DNA from: Gallionella sp.
GTDB taxonomy: Bacteria; Pseudomonadota; Gammaproteobacteria; Burkholderiales; Gallionellaceae
DNA length: 46,685 bases
Direction of reading: 5' to 3'
Assembly: GCA_017880865.1 (NCBI GenBank)
Contig: JADGRL010000023.1
Coordinates: 1 to 46,685 of the forward strand
Within the stretch, counting starts at the first letter, position 1, and each line of letters begins with the position of its first letter. Below, piece after piece: positions 7,104-16,963 of the stretch. The notes under the pieces are model-generated. The model saw only the letters and a list, made by a program, of their open reading frames with translations, did no database searches and had not been told where the DNA came from. The translations under genes were made by a program, and so were the position numbers.

Positions 7104-7123
7104 AACTCTCTAATTCCGCGCCC

Positions 7124-8734
7124 TCAAAAAAAATCCCTCAATACTTTTGCCTTCTCAGCTTTTACATTCTCATGCGCGCGGTTACGTTGTGCCATGTCCA
7201 TCAGATGAGACAGTTTCGCCACCCATTTCTTCTGCGGATACTTGAGTTGACTGAAGTCAATCGACGGGAAGGTCAACTTATTGGCAACGTTATCCAGCAA
7301 AAACTGCATATCATGCTTTTCCGAGTAGATTGCTGAATTCACGGTGTCGTGTTCGTGCCCGATGAACTGACAGCGACTTTCCTCTGGGACACCATTTTGC
7401 TTAAGGCAATTGTTTGAAGTGGCTCGGAATGAATGAAAAACTTTACACTCACCGGTGATCCCCAAATCATTCAAATATTCGCCAAAACGTCGTCCTGGTG
7501 TTTTCGAATAGTGGCCGAACCTGTCGGGGGTCATATAGGGGAAGATAGTGCCACTGTATGGCCTAACATCCTCCAAATATTCAAGGAAGCCCAACGAGAT
7601 CAATTGAGGATGTAACGGGATCATTCGTATTCCCGCGTCAGTCTTGACAGTTTTATCACCTTCATCATTGATATCGACGGCCCAGATCTCATTGATTTTT
7701 TTGATGTCGCTAACTTTCAACTGGCACAATTCCGTAATTCTCGCTCCGGTAAAAAGCCCCAACAAAGGCAACCAGTAGTCGCATGGTTTATTTCGTTCCA
7801 GAAGATTTTTTGGATCAAAAATTTTTAACAACTCATCTTCATCGAAAAACTTATTTTCGGATTTTGCCTTTGCCTTCTTTTTGTCACGTTGAGTAAATAT
7901 GTTGTGATTTTGGGTTGGCAAATCACCTGATGGATAAGCACCGCTAGACTGGGCCAGCTTGAACAAACCATTAAGAGACGCCAGGTACTTTTTTTGGATT
8001 GTCTGTAGCGATTTCCCGTTGTTCTGCAGATAATCGATAAAGTCAGCAATATCTGCACGACTAACTGACCACGCGTCAATATGTTTTGTTTTTTTCTTCG
8101 TGCTTAACCAGTCAGCAAACTTTTGCTGCATTTTCTCATACTCATAAAACGTTTTCTTGGCCAAACCTTTTTCCTTGCGAGCTTTAAAGTGATCAATGGA
8201 TTCTTGAAACGTTTTGCCGGAAGGAATTTCAATATTTACACTTTGTCCGCTGGTGGATGGAAAAAAAGATTGCGAATCAAAAAATTGGTTAGCAACACCG
8301 GCCCCTTGATTAGGTTGGGTGACGATTTTTGCATTTTCTCTCATGATTGTTTGAGCCATTTTTTTGGCAGCCGCCACATCCTTTGGATCTGACTGGTCTA
8401 CATTCAGAGTAGTCTTGCCGCCTCCTGGCGAGTAGATAGTCGTTATCAGATGCTTGGTCTTACCGTCTAACATACCACCCCCACCCATTCGATGTATTAG
8501 TTCTGTGGAACAGGCGTCAGCATTTTGATGTCCGCTGTTGCATATATCCTCACAGTGCGAAGTGGGATTGTCACGCAAGGCGGCACTAATAAGCAAGGAC
8601 ATCCGTTTGGCCTCGGCTGGAATCTTGGTGTGCAGAGACCAACGCTTTTCCTTACGCGCGGAGTTAATGAAGTAAGTCAGCCGGAAGTAGAAAACGCCGT
8701 GGCGCGATTGAGCGAGATGAGAAGGTAGTTTCAT
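7124..8734 (-). CDS. Large tyrosine recombinase (DUF6538-type N-terminus) beside tRNA-Asp
   Basis: This 536-residue integrase starts MKLPSHLAQSRHGVFYFRL, the N-terminal motif of a tyrosine-recombinase group often found in island integrases. Next come a long linker, a SAM-like core-binding domain (around KTFYEYEKMQQKF), and the catalytic part: Arg in TGARITEL, His/Arg in HSFRAT, His in GHEH and Tyr in YSEK. The ATG at 8734 is chosen because the match to related proteins begins there; an upstream extension runs toward the tRNA. The gene start is about 95 bp from the 3' end of tRNA-Asp, the usual position for an integrase that uses a tRNA as attachment site. It probably integrated the island to its left. 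Confidence 0.85.
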   Translation of the reverse strand: MKLPSHLAQSRHGVFYFRLTYFINSARKEKRWSLHTKIPAEAKRMSLLISAALRDNPTSHCEDICNSGHQNADACSTELIHRMGGGGMLDGKTKHLITTIYSPGGGKTTLNVDQSDPKDVAAAKKMAQTIMRENAKIVTQPNQGAGVANQFFDSQSFFPSTSGQSVNIEIPSGKTFQESIDHFKARKEKGLAKKTFYEYEKMQQKFADWLSTKKKTKHIDAWSVSRADIADFIDYLQNNGKSLQTIQKKYLASLNGLFKLAQSSGAYPSGDLPTQNHNIFTQRDKKKAKAKSENKFFDEDELLKIFDPKNLLERNKPCDYWLPLLGLFTGARITELCQLKVSDIKKINEIWAVDINDEGDKTVKTDAGIRMIPLHPQLISLGFLEYLEDVRPYSGTIFPYMTPDRFGHYSKTPGRRFGEYLNDLGITGECKVFHSFRATSNNCLKQNGVPEESRCQFIGHEHDTVNSAIYSEKHDMQFLLDNVANKLTFPSIDFSQLKYPQKKWVAKLSHLMDMAQRNRAHENVKAEKAKVLRDFF

Positions 8735-8790
8735 TCCAGTTCCCCAGTAAAATGGGACACCAAAATGTGACACTTTCGCGTGGCGGAATA

Positions 8791-8818
8791 GAAAAAGCCG
8801 TTGATTTCTCAACGGCTT
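8791..8818 (-). terminator. Rho-independent terminator after tRNA-Asp
   Basis: On the minus strand AAGCCGTTGA and TCAACGGCTT form a perfect 10-bp stem with a four-base loop, followed by a T run. It lies 10 bp after the tRNA-Asp 3' end and should stop transcription of the tRNA pair before the integrase gene. Confidence 0.85.
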
Positions 8819-8827
8819 AGCTTGTAT

Positions 8828-8904
8828 TGGCGGAGTGGACGGGACTCGAACCCGCGACCCCCGGCGTGACAGGCCGGTATTCTAACCAACTGAACTACCA
8901 CTCC
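8828..8904 (-). tRNA. tRNA-Asp (GTC)
   Basis: The 77-nt minus-strand sequence folds as a normal tRNA with a GGAGTGG/CCACTCC acceptor stem, anticodon loop CTGTCAC (GTC), T-loop TTCGAGT and encoded CCA. Its 3' end faces the island and is the likely attachment site of the neighbouring integrase. The tRNA is intact. Confidence 0.97.
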
Positions 8905-8914
8905 ATAAACTATT

Positions 8915-8990
8915 TGGTGGGTGCTGACGGGATCGAACCGCCGACAATCGCCTTGTAAGGGCGGTGCTCTACCAGCTGAGCTAAGCACCC
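8915..8990 (-). tRNA. tRNA-Val (TAC)
   Basis: The 76-nt minus-strand gene has a GGGTGCT/AGCACCC acceptor stem, anticodon TAC in CTTACAA, T-loop TTCGATC and encoded CCA. It lies 10 bp upstream of tRNA-Asp and is probably cotranscribed with hupB and tRNA-Asp. Confidence 0.97.
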
Positions 8991-9001
8991 GTCAAAGAAC
9001 G

Positions 9002-9274
9002 CTAGTTTACAGCATCTTTCAAACCTTTACCAGCACTAAACTTAGGAACTTTCGCTGCCTTGATCTTAATCGTCTCACCAGTGCGAGGATTGCGACCATT
9101 ACGTGCGGCACGTATACCTACTTTAAAAGTACCGAAACCGACCAAACTCACTGAATCACCTTTCTTCAGTGTCTTCTTGATGGTTTCTACAGTCGCATCC
9201 AGTGCTCGGGCAGCAGCTGCCTTTGAGATATCAGCGGATTTTGCAATTGCATCAACCAAATCAGATTTATTCAC
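9002..9274 (-). CDS. hupB: DNA-binding protein HU-beta
   Basis: This 90-residue protein starts [25 protein letters not shown] and contains the GFGTFKV core and the [10 protein letters not shown] arm that inserts into the minor groove. Length and sequence are typical of HU. It bends and compacts chromosomal DNA as a dimer. The gene normally follows lon directly in beta- and gammaproteobacteria; here an ISL3 element separates the two. Its own promoter lies between hupB and the insertion, so expression is probably kept. It is followed by tRNA-Val and tRNA-Asp. Confidence 0.97.
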   Translation of the reverse strand: MNKSDLVDAIAKSADISKAAAARALDATVETIKKTLKKGDSVSLVGFGTFKVGIRAARNGRNPRTGETIKIKAAKVPKFSAGKGLKDAVN

Positions 9275-9325
9275 GTAAGTCCCCTTTGCGAGTGATGAAG
9301 AAAACAGGGCAATCCCTGCAGCGGC

Positions 9326-9355
9326 TTTATATCAAGACTGTGCGGCTTTGGTCAA
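9326..9355 (-). promoter_or_regulatory. Sigma-70 promoter of hupB
   Basis: On the minus strand TTGACC (9350-9355) and TATAAA (9326-9331) are separated by 18 bp. The start codon is about 50 bp further on. The promoter lies on the hupB side of the IS insertion, so hupB does not depend on lon read-through. Confidence 0.65.
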
Positions 9356-9471
9356 GCGATTGCTAAAACATTTTTATATTTGCATTCCCCGAACCAAGCT
9401 TTAAACAATTGCTTCGTCGGCGGTATCGGTGGGTAATTTTAGCTGGATTTCAACTTTAAATTCTGTTGGAT

Positions 9472-9909
9472 TCAATATTCAGACGCAATCGTAAGGAAGC
9501 GATAGAGCTTCCTACATGAAGCATCAAAAGCGTCCTGCTCCTGCTCAGTGATTCGTGGCCAGATAAGCGGGCCACCATCTTCTTCAAGTAGCGCAAAGGT
9601 TACTTTCTCAGCGGGCAGGTTGCAGAGATGTGGATCCTCTTGACGGCGGCGGATCACCTCGCCGCCCAGCATCCACAAGTGATCACGATGACGGCGCAAT
9701 GTACTGGAGGCGAGTTTTTTGGCCAATAGGTGCAGCAGGAAGGGCTTGAAGAATTCGACGATGCGGTGTCCAGGGGCGAGATCGCCTTCCTCATATGACC
9801 AACTTCTTGGCCAGTCTTCAATGTCCGGACAGTAATCGAGAAGCGCGTGAGCGTCATCCTTGTCGGCGACAATCTCAACATTACCCACCTTCTGTTTTTT
9901 GCCGCTCAT
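9472..9909 (-). CDS. Passenger protein of the ISL3 element, unknown function
   Basis: The 145-residue protein lies wholly inside the insertion sequence, on the strand opposite the transposase. It has an acidic N-terminal third. A helical segment around SSTLRRHRDHLWMLGGEVIRRR recalls the SAM-like DNA-binding part of recombinases, and the C-terminus is FDASCRKLYRFLTIASEY. No catalytic motif is visible. The ATG at 9907-9909 overlaps the transposase ATG at 9908-9910 within one CATG, and a GGGTGAG site precedes it. A TTG seven codons upstream is an alternative start. It may act in transposition control or target choice; this is a guess. Confidence 0.65.
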   Translation of the reverse strand: MSGKKQKVGNVEIVADKDDAHALLDYCPDIEDWPRSWSYEEGDLAPGHRIVEFFKPFLLHLLAKKLASSTLRRHRDHLWMLGGEVIRRRQEDPHLCNLPAEKVTFALLEEDGGPLIWPRITEQEQDAFDASCRKLYRFLTIASEY

Positions 9910-11155
9910 GCTACTCACCCGTTTGCTCAATGCGTGTCACCATTTTCCCGGCTTTGTATATGCGGGAGCTCGATTGTGCGAGGAGACCAAAGCAATCGAG
10001 ATCGACGTTCGTCCCAGGCTGGGCTCCAAGCCGTGCTGTTCCGGATGCGGACAACCCGCTTCATGCTATGACCACCGCAGTTGTCGGCGGTTTGAATTCA
10101 TCCCGATCTGGGGTTTTGCCGTGTTCCTACTGTACTGCATGCGGCGGGTTAATTGCCAGCGCTGCGGAGTAAAAGTCGAAGAAGTGCCGTGGGGCACGGG
10201 CAAGCACACGCTGTGCAAAGTCTACATGTTGTATTTGGCTCACTGGGCACGAAAGCTGTCATGGAAGGAAACCGCACAGAGTTTTCACACCAGTTGGGAG
10301 AAGGTCGTTCAGTCGGTGGAGTACGTAGTGCAGTGGGGGCTGGAACATCGTGAGCTGGGTACGATCCGCGCGATTGGCGTCGATGAAATTCAGTACGGCA
10401 AAGGGCATCAATATCTGACGCTGGTGTATCAGATTGAGGCCGGTTGCGTCCGGCTGCTGTGGGTCGGCAAAGAGCGTACACAGGAAAGCTTTGAGAAGTT
10501 TTTTATCCTGATTGGCAAAGAACTGGCGGAGAAGATTGAGTTCGTCTGCTCAGATATGTGGAAGCCTTATCTGAAATTGATCGAGAAGCATTGCACGAAC
10601 GCGTTGAATATTCTCGATCGATTCCATGTTGTCGCCAAGCTGAATCTGGCGCTCGATGAGGTGCGCGCCTCCGAAGCCAGACGGCTAGTTGAGGACGGCT
10701 ATGAGCCCGTGTTAAAAAAATCGCGCTGGTGTTTGCTCAAACGCGGTGAGAATCTAACCCCAAAACAGCGGGTCAAGCTGCGCGATGTTCTGCGCTATAA
10801 CTTGCAGAGCGTGCGAGCCTACCTGTTCAAGGAATATTTCCAGCAATTCTGGGACTACGATTCGCCCACCTGGGCAGGGAAATTTCTCGATCAATGGTGC
10901 ACGGAAGTCATGCGATCAAAGATTGAGCCACTCAAGAAATTCGTGCGCACCGTCCGCAATCATCGTGAACTTTTGCTCAATTATTTCCGGGCACGAAAAG
11001 CGTTTTCCAGCGGCATTGTCGAAGGTCTAAACAACAAAGCTAAAGTCACTATGAGAAAAGCTTACGGCTTTCGGACATTCAGAATGCTGGAACTTGCTCT
11101 ATATCATGTACTTGGAAAACTGCCAGAACCAAAACTTACCCACTCATTTTACTGA
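9908..11155 (+). CDS. ISL3-family transposase
   Basis: The 415-residue DDE transposase begins MLLTRLLNACHHFPGFVYAGARL, which fits ISL3 proteins, so the ATG at 9908 is preferred over an upstream in-frame start. An N-terminal zinc ribbon (CSGCG and CQRCG) and helix-turn-helix region are followed by the catalytic core: first Asp in IGVDEIQYGKG, second in FVCSDMWKPYL, and Glu in GIVEGLNNKAK. The full length appears intact, and the stop codon lies within the right inverted repeat. It catalyses excision and insertion of the element. Its upstream region is the coding sequence of the passenger gene. Confidence 0.93.
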   Translation: MLLTRLLNACHHFPGFVYAGARLCEETKAIEIDVRPRLGSKPCCSGCGQPASCYDHRSCRRFEFIPIWGFAVFLLYCMRRVNCQRCGVKVEEVPWGTGKHTLCKVYMLYLAHWARKLSWKETAQSFHTSWEKVVQSVEYVVQWGLEHRELGTIRAIGVDEIQYGKGHQYLTLVYQIEAGCVRLLWVGKERTQESFEKFFILIGKELAEKIEFVCSDMWKPYLKLIEKHCTNALNILDRFHVVAKLNLALDEVRASEARRLVEDGYEPVLKKSRWCLLKRGENLTPKQRVKLRDVLRYNLQSVRAYLFKEYFQQFWDYDSPTWAGKFLDQWCTEVMRSKIEPLKKFVRTVRNHRELLLNYFRARKAFSSGIVEGLNNKAKVTMRKAYGFRTFRMLELALYHVLGKLPEPKLTHSFY

Positions 11156-11175
11156 CGAACCAAACAATTTGCCTC

Positions 11176-13617
11176 TCAGTGCTTGGTCACGACAACTGAA
11201 TCGGGCCGCACCGCATCCCCCGCCAAGGCAACGACAGCAACCTTTTCAGCAACTTCTGCAAGCGGCTCCGGTTTGCGTTCGAGGGCCATTTCCAATACTT
11301 GATCTATCCATCTAACCGGATGAATATCCAATTTGTTTTTTATGTTGTCGGGAATCTCGGCAAGATCCTTGATGTTTTCTTCGGGTATCAGCACCACTTT
11401 AATGCCACCGCGTTGCGCCGCCAGCAGCTTTTCCTTCAAGCCACCAATCGGCAACACTTCGCCGCGCAAAGTGATTTCACCTGTCATCGCCACATCGGCA
11501 CGCACCGGAATACCCGTCAGTGCAGAGACCATCGCGGTGCACATCCCTACCCCCGCACTCGGCCCGTCTTTCGGAATCGCGCCTTCCGGCAAGTGGATAT
11601 GCAAATCCGTCTTCTGATAAAACTCCTCATCGATACCCAAACGTTTGGCGCGGCTGCGCACCACACTCAAGGCCGCCTGAATAGACTCTTGCATCACATC
11701 GCCCAGCTTACCGGTGGTGGTGGTCTTGCCTTTACCCGGCAGTACCGCAGCTTCGATCGTGAGCAATTCGCCCCCGACTTCCGTCCACGCCAGACCTGTC
11801 ACTTGCCCGACTTGATTATTCTTTTCGGCCACGCCGTAAGAATATCGACGAACACCAAGATACTTGTCGAGATTGCGCGAATTGATCGTCACCTTGGTAT
11901 CGCGATCTTTCAACAAAAGCGCCTTCACCACCTTCCGACAAATCTTGGAGATTTCCCGCTCGAGACCGCGCACCCCGGCTTCGCGCACGTAATAACGCAC
12001 GATGTCGCGCAATGCGCTTTCAGAAATGTTGATTTCCTCCGGCTTCAGGCCATTGTTCTTGACCACCTTGGGTACCAGATAACGCGTGGCAATATTGATC
12101 TTCTCGTCTTCCATATAACTGGAAACATGAATGATCTCCATACGATCCAATAGTGCGTCCGGGATGTTCAGCGTATTCGCCGTTGCCACGAACATCACAT
12201 CGGACAGGTCATACTCGACCTCGACATAATGATCGACGAACGTGCTGTTCTGCTCGGGATCGAGCACTTCCAACAGCGCGGAAGACGGGTCACCGCGCAT
12301 GTCCATACCCATCTTGTCCACTTCGTCGAGCAGGAACAGCGGATTTTTCACCGCGACTTTGCTCATATTCTGCAATATCTTGCCCGGCATCGAACCGATA
12401 TAAGTACGGCGATGACCGCGAATCTCGGATTCATCACGCACGCCGCCCAGCGACATGCGCACAAACTTGCGATTGGTGGCACGCGCGATCGACTGCCCCA
12501 GCGAGGTTTTTCCTACGCCCGGAGGACCCACCAGACAAAGGATGGGAGCCTTCATCTTGTCCATGCGTTGTTGCACAGCCAGATATTCAAGAATGCGTTC
12601 CTTGACCTTATCCAGGCCGTAATGATCCTCTTCAAGCACCACTTCGGCCTTTTTCAGATCGGCACTGATCTTGGTTTTTTTCTTCCAGGGCAGCCCCATC
12701 AGCACATCGATGTAATTGCGCACTACGGTGGCTTCGGCTGACATCGGCGACATCAAGCGCAACTTCTTCAGTTCGGCATCGACCTTGGTGCGAGCTTCCT
12801 TCGGCATATGCGCGGCTTTGATCTTTTTTTCCAGCTCATCAAAGTCGGTACCTTCCTCGCCGTCGCCCAGCTCCTTCTGTATCGCCTTGACCTGCTCGTT
12901 CAGGTAATACTCGCGCTGGCTCTTTTCCATCTGGCGTCGCACACGACCACGAATGCGCTTCTCGACCTGAAGAATGTCAATTTCGCCTTCCAGCAGGCCC
13001 AGCAAGTGTTCCAGGCGTTTGCGCACACCAAATATTTCCAGCACTTCCTGTTTTTGTTCCAACTTGAGCGGCAGGTGGGCGGCAATCGTATCGGCCAGAC
13101 GGCCTGCATCGTCGATGCCAGCCAGCGAGGTCAGAATTTCAGGCGGGATTTTTTTATTGAGTTTCACATACTGATCGAACTGCGCGATCAGCACGCGGCG
13201 CATCGCTTCGGATTCACTGTCCGTGCCATCTTCGGCGGGAACAATCTGCACCTCGGCATCAAAATGCGATTGGGCATCGTAAACACGCAGTATATTGGCG
13301 CGTTGCGTACCCTCGACCAGCACCTTCACGGTGCCGTCCGGCAATTTCAACATTTGCAGAATATTGGCCATGCTGCCGATTGCATAAAGATCATCCGTGC
13401 CCGGATCATCTTTAGTCGCAGACTTTTGCGCCACCAGCGCGATACTCTTGCCGGCCTCCATCGCCGTCTCCAGTGCCTTGATAGACTTGGATCGTCCGAC
13501 AAACAACGGAATCACCATGTGCGGGAACACCACGACATCGCGCAAAGGCAACAGCGGGTGCAGGTTGCTGGAACCTGTAATATTGGACGGGGTGTTGGGG
13601 GTATCTTGCTCTAACAT
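11176..13617 (-). CDS. lon: ATP-dependent protease Lon
   Basis: This 813-residue cytoplasmic AAA+ protease has an N-terminal substrate domain (about 20-215) and a coiled coil (about 215-300). The ATPase follows, with Walker A GPPGVGKT (364-371) and Walker [10 protein letters not shown]. The protease domain carries the dyad Ser687 in KDGPSAGVG and Lys730 in [10 protein letters not shown]. It degrades misfolded and short-lived regulatory proteins. The gene lies 101 bp downstream of clpX and has its own sigma-32-type promoter in that gap, so it can be induced by heat separately. AAAGG lies before the ATG. The ISL3 element begins within a few bases of the stop codon. Confidence 0.98.
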   Translation of the reverse strand: MLEQDTPNTPSNITGSSNLHPLLPLRDVVVFPHMVIPLFVGRSKSIKALETAMEAGKSIALVAQKSATKDDPGTDDLYAIGSMANILQMLKLPDGTVKVLVEGTQRANILRVYDAQSHFDAEVQIVPAEDGTDSESEAMRRVLIAQFDQYVKLNKKIPPEILTSLAGIDDAGRLADTIAAHLPLKLEQKQEVLEIFGVRKRLEHLLGLLEGEIDILQVEKRIRGRVRRQMEKSQREYYLNEQVKAIQKELGDGEEGTDFDELEKKIKAAHMPKEARTKVDAELKKLRLMSPMSAEATVVRNYIDVLMGLPWKKKTKISADLKKAEVVLEEDHYGLDKVKERILEYLAVQQRMDKMKAPILCLVGPPGVGKTSLGQSIARATNRKFVRMSLGGVRDESEIRGHRRTYIGSMPGKILQNMSKVAVKNPLFLLDEVDKMGMDMRGDPSSALLEVLDPEQNSTFVDHYVEVEYDLSDVMFVATANTLNIPDALLDRMEIIHVSSYMEDEKINIATRYLVPKVVKNNGLKPEEINISESALRDIVRYYVREAGVRGLEREISKICRKVVKALLLKDRDTKVTINSRNLDKYLGVRRYSYGVAEKNNQVGQVTGLAWTEVGGELLTIEAAVLPGKGKTTTTGKLGDVMQESIQAALSVVRSRAKRLGIDEEFYQKTDLHIHLPEGAIPKDGPSAGVGMCTAMVSALTGIPVRADVAMTGEITLRGEVLPIGGLKEKLLAAQRGGIKVVLIPEENIKDLAEIPDNIKNKLDIHPVRWIDQVLEMALERKPEPLAEVAEKVAVVALAGDAVRPDSVVVTKH

Positions 13618-13647
13618 GGCAGTAACCTTTTAGTAAAATTTAAGGTT

Positions 13648-13675
13648 AGATGGGGATAGCTCAAAATAATTCAAG
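13648..13675 (-). promoter_or_regulatory. Heat-shock (sigma-32) promoter of lon, within an inverted repeat
   Basis: On the minus strand CTTGAA (13670-13675) and CCCCATCT (13648-13655) are 14 bp apart, almost exactly the sigma-32 consensus. Transcription would start about 25 bases before the lon ATG. The -10 region is also one arm of the 10-bp inverted repeat GATGGGGATA/TATCCCCATC (13649-13658 and 13676-13685), which could form a hairpin in clpX read-through RNA. Confidence 0.8.
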
Positions 13676-13718
13676 TATCCCCATCGGGACAAGATAAAAG
13701 AACGGGAGGAAGGCCGGA

Positions 13719-14969
13719 TTAAGCCGCCTTGTGGGCATCCGCATAAATGATAATGGGTTTGATTTCACCAGTAGTGCCGGTTTCATCCAGCACGACTTTG
13801 CTGACATTATCCATCGAGGGCAAATCAAACATCACATCCAGCAACGCGTGTTCTATGATCGAGCGCAATCCGCGTGCCCCGGCTTTGCGCGCCAACGCCT
13901 TGCGGGCAATCGCCAGCAAGACCCCTTCGCGGAATTCCAGATCGACATCCTCCATCGCGAACAGCTTCTGGTATTGTTTGGTCAACGCATTCTTGGGCTC
14001 GGTCAGGATTTTGACCAGCGCGGTCTCGTCCAACTCTTCCAGCGTGGCGATCACCGGCAAGCGTCCGACGAATTCCGGAATCAGGCCGAATTTAATCAAA
14101 TCTTCCGGCTCCACCTCACGCAAGGTCTCTCCGGTCTTGCGCTGATCCTTGCTGGCGATGGTCGCACCGAAACCAATGCCCGCCTTCGCGGAACGGTTGC
14201 GTATGACCTTTTCCAGGCCATCGAATGCGCCGCCGCAAATAAACAGGATATTGGTGGTATCCACCTGCAAAAACTCCGTGTTCGGGTGCTTGCGCCCGCC
14301 CTGCGGCGGAATCGAAGCCTTGGTGCCTTCGATCAACTTGAGCAGCGCCTGTTGCACGCCTTCACCGGACACATCGCGGGTGATCGAAGGGTTATCCGAT
14401 TTGCGTGAAATCTTGTCGATCTCGTCCACATACACGATGCCGCGCTGCGCCTTTTCCACATCGTAGTCGCAACTCTGCAACAACTTCTGAATGATGTTCT
14501 CGACATCCTCGCCGACATAACCTGCCTCGGTCAGCGTGGTCGCATCGGCCATCACGAACGGCACATCCAGCATGCGCGCCAGCGTTTGTGCCAGTAAGGT
14601 CTTGCCGGAACCGGTTGGCCCCACCAGCAAGATATTGCTTTTGGACAACTCCACGCCATCCTTGTCGTTGCTCTTCAGACGCTTGTAATGGTTGTACACC
14701 GCCACCGACAAAATCTTCTTGGCATGTTCCTGACCGATCACATACTCGTCCAGTGTCGCACAGATATCCTTTGGCACCGGCAATTCGGATTTATCCGACT
14801 TGGCTTGACCGTTCAGAATTTCCTCACGCATGATGTCGTTGCACAACGTGATGCACTCGTCGCACACGAACACCGACGGCCCCGCGATCAGCTTCTTCAC
14901 CTCATGTTGGCTCTTGCCGCAAAACGAGCAGTAAAGCAATTTCTCGCCTGATTTTTTATCGTCTGCCAT
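13719..14969 (-). CDS. clpX: ATP-dependent Clp protease ATP-binding subunit ClpX
   Basis: The 416-residue AAA+ unfoldase starts [21 protein letters not shown] and has the N-terminal zinc-binding domain (CSFC and CDEC). Walker A is GPTGSGKT, Walker B is IVYVDEID, and an RKSDN-type arginine region and a sensor 2 domain follow. It feeds unfolded substrates to ClpP, which lies just upstream in the same direction. The ATG at 14969 is preferred over a TTG three codons earlier because family members begin there and AAAGG lies upstream. The clpP-clpX gap is 45 bp, in keeping with one transcript. Confidence 0.98.
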   Translation of the reverse strand: MADDKKSGEKLLYCSFCGKSQHEVKKLIAGPSVFVCDECITLCNDIMREEILNGQAKSDKSELPVPKDICATLDEYVIGQEHAKKILSVAVYNHYKRLKSNDKDGVELSKSNILLVGPTGSGKTLLAQTLARMLDVPFVMADATTLTEAGYVGEDVENIIQKLLQSCDYDVEKAQRGIVYVDEIDKISRKSDNPSITRDVSGEGVQQALLKLIEGTKASIPPQGGRKHPNTEFLQVDTTNILFICGGAFDGLEKVIRNRSAKAGIGFGATIASKDQRKTGETLREVEPEDLIKFGLIPEFVGRLPVIATLEELDETALVKILTEPKNALTKQYQKLFAMEDVDLEFREGVLLAIARKALARKAGARGLRSIIEHALLDVMFDLPSMDNVSKVVLDETGTTGEIKPIIIYADAHKAA

Positions 14970-15014
14970 CGCTATCAACCTTTAATCGAATTATCAGCAA
15001 ACAAAACATATTCT

Positions 15015-15626
15015 TTATACACGCTTTTCCAGCACTTGATCCACCAAGCCATATTTAACCGAATCGGCCGCGCTCAGGAAATTGTCGCGATCGGTATCGC
15101 GCTCTATCGTTTCTACCGTTTGACCTGTGTGATGGGCCAGCATTTGATTGAGTCGCTGCTTCAGGTACAAAATTTCGCGCGCATGGATTTCAATGTCCGA
15201 AGCCTGGCCGCGAAAGCCGCCCATCGGCTGATGGATCATCACGCGTGAATTGGGCAGGCAAAAACGCTTGCCCTTCTCGCCCGCAGCCAGCAGAAAAGAA
15301 CCCATGCTGGCGGCTTGTCCGATGCACAGCGTGCTGATGTTCGGCTTGATGAATTGCATCGTGTCGTAGATCGCCATGCCGGCGGTGACCGAACCGCCCG
15401 GTGAATTGATGTAGAAATGAATATCCTTGTCCGGATTTTCCGATTCCAGAAACAACATTTGCGCCACGATCAGATTCGCGCTGTGGTCATTGACTTCGCC
15501 AACCAGAAACACCACCCGCTCCTTGAGCAGACGGGAATAAATGTCGTAGGCCCGCTCTCCTCGCCCGCTGGTCTCCACGACCATCGGGATCATGCCGATA
15601 TTCTGTGGCTCCAGGTCGCGTAGCAT
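15015..15626 (-). CDS. clpP: ATP-dependent Clp protease proteolytic subunit ClpP
   Basis: This 203-residue serine protease has the triad Ser107 in GQAASMGS, His132 in VMIHQPMGG and Asp181 in DTDRDNF. The Gly-rich INSPGGSV segment forms the oxyanion region. It assembles as a two-ring tetradecamer that degrades proteins delivered by ClpX. Its start overlaps the tig stop by one base (TGATG), so translation is coupled to trigger factor. The first ten or so residues are the usual propeptide. Confidence 0.98.
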   Translation of the reverse strand: MLRDLEPQNIGMIPMVVETSGRGERAYDIYSRLLKERVVFLVGEVNDHSANLIVAQMLFLESENPDKDIHFYINSPGGSVTAGMAIYDTMQFIKPNISTLCIGQAASMGSFLLAAGEKGKRFCLPNSRVMIHQPMGGFRGQASDIEIHAREILYLKQRLNQMLAHHTGQTVETIERDTDRDNFLSAADSVKYGLVDQVLEKRV

Positions 15627-16927
15627 CAGGAATTCCCCATCAGTTCGTTGAATACTGCAGGCTTGTCAGTGGTCTTGGCCTGACCCATCGCCCAACTTAC
15701 CACGTTTTCTTCCAGCACCATATTTTCCACTTCCAGCATGCGTTTAGGATCAGCCGCATACCAGCGGACCACTTGCTCTGGCTCATCAAAGCTCTGCGCA
15801 TATTCTTTGATCAACGATTTGATCTGTTCTGGCTTGGCTTTCAAGTCATGCTTTTGCACCACCTCGGCCAGAATCAGACCGAGCTTGACGCGCTTGGTAG
15901 CCTGCTCCTTGAACAGCTCCAGCGGCAACTGCATCTTGCCGACTTTCATGCCGCGCTGTTCCATATCGTGCAGAGTCTGTTGCATCAAAGTCTGCGATTC
16001 CCACTCCACCAAAGACTTGGGCACATCGAACTGAGTGATTTTCAACAGCGCATCCATGGCCACATCCTTGTTGCGCACTTTCAAACGGCGGGCCACTTCG
16101 CGAGTCAGGTTGCTACGGATCTCATCTTCCAGCTTGCTCACATCACCATCCACAATGCCTACCGACTTGACGAACTCGGCATCGAGTTCAGGCAATTTCG
16201 GTGCTTCAACATGATGCAGGGTGATCGTGAAGGTGACCTGCTTACCGGCCACATCCTTGCCGTGATAAGTTTCAGGGAAGGTCATATCGAAAGATTTGGT
16301 CTCACCCACCTTCATACCGACGATAGCGGCTTCAAACTCAGGCATCATGCGGCCGGAGCCCAGTAACACCGGGTAATCTTTGCCTTCACCTCCCTGAAAA
16401 ACTTCGCCATCCAGCTTGCCGACAAAATCAATAACCGTCTTGTCGTCGTTTTGTGCCGCACGAGTAACCACTTCATAAGTGGCGCGTTGCTTGCGCAACG
16501 TAACAAGGGTGTTATCCACGTCAGCTTGAGACACCTCATAAACCAGACGTTCCATCGATTCACCCGACAGACTACCGATCACCACCTCGGGATACACCTC
16601 AAAGGTCGCGCTGTACTCGATCTTATCAGCCTTAATATCGGCGGTCTTCACGTCGAATTCCGGATGGCCTGCCACTTTCAATTTTTTACTTTGCGCCACT
16701 TCGGCGAACGAGCGTTGCAGCGCATCGCCCAACGCTTCCTGATGAGCCTGTGCACCGTAATATTGTTCAAGCACCTTTGCCGGAATCTTGCCAGGACGAA
16801 ACCCTGCAAGCTTGGCGGTGCGCCCGATTTTTTTCAGACGAGCAGCAACTTCGCCTAGTATGGCTTGCTGGGGAATGGATGCGTTCAGACGACGCTCTAA
16901 CGCGCTCACGGTTTCTACGCTGGACAT
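15626..16927 (-). CDS. tig: Trigger factor (ribosome-bound chaperone, peptidyl-prolyl isomerase)
   Basis: The 433-residue protein has an N-terminal ribosome-binding domain with GFRPGKIP (42-49) and an FKBP-type isomerase domain at about 160-245 ([16 protein letters not shown]). A helical C-terminal chaperone domain follows. It shields nascent chains at the ribosome exit. The ATG at 16927 has AAGGA upstream. It heads the tig-clpP-clpX-lon-hupB block, an order conserved in many proteobacteria, and is preceded by a degenerate tRNA-Leu. The promoter is probably upstream of that tRNA remnant. Confidence 0.98.
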   Translation of the reverse strand: MSSVETVSALERRLNASIPQQAILGEVAARLKKIGRTAKLAGFRPGKIPAKVLEQYYGAQAHQEALGDALQRSFAEVAQSKKLKVAGHPEFDVKTADIKADKIEYSATFEVYPEVVIGSLSGESMERLVYEVSQADVDNTLVTLRKQRATYEVVTRAAQNDDKTVIDFVGKLDGEVFQGGEGKDYPVLLGSGRMMPEFEAAIVGMKVGETKSFDMTFPETYHGKDVAGKQVTFTITLHHVEAPKLPELDAEFVKSVGIVDGDVSKLEDEIRSNLTREVARRLKVRNKDVAMDALLKITQFDVPKSLVEWESQTLMQQTLHDMEQRGMKVGKMQLPLELFKEQATKRVKLGLILAEVVQKHDLKAKPEQIKSLIKEYAQSFDEPEQVVRWYAADPKRMLEVENMVLEENVVSWAMGQAKTTDKPAVFNELMGNS

Positions 16928-16963
16928 ACTGTATTTCCTTGAGATTTAAGTTGAATTAGGTGC

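Larger units (their letters stand above)
9411..11161 (+). mobile_element. ISL3-family insertion sequence, complete, 8-bp target duplication
   Basis: The element is 1751 bp long. Its ends align as imperfect inverted repeats: GCTTCGTC...GTGGGTAA on the left, and GGTTCGTC...GTGGGTAA on the inverted right end. It is flanked by the exact 8-bp direct repeat AAACAATT at 9403-9410 and 11162-11169, the duplication size of ISL3 elements. It contains an intact transposase and an opposite-strand passenger gene. It sits just six bases from the end of lon and splits the lon-hupB pair without harming either gene. The perfect duplication suggests a recent insertion. Confidence 0.92.

Noticed and set aside
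6998..7123. Reading on from the small ParA partner into a longer plus-strand gene (7055-7336)
   Set aside because: The frame is opposite the integrase 3' end and has no ribosome site.
8779..8838. TGGCGGA repeated at 8780 and 8828 as an attachment-site pair
   Set aside because: Seven bases only, 48 bp apart, both on the same side of the integrase. Too short to be the island's direct repeats.
11299..13614. Several long plus-strand frames opposite lon
   Set aside because: They are antisense shadows of lon, with His/Arg/Gln-rich composition and no family. The same holds for long frames opposite guaB, rep, surE and yheS.
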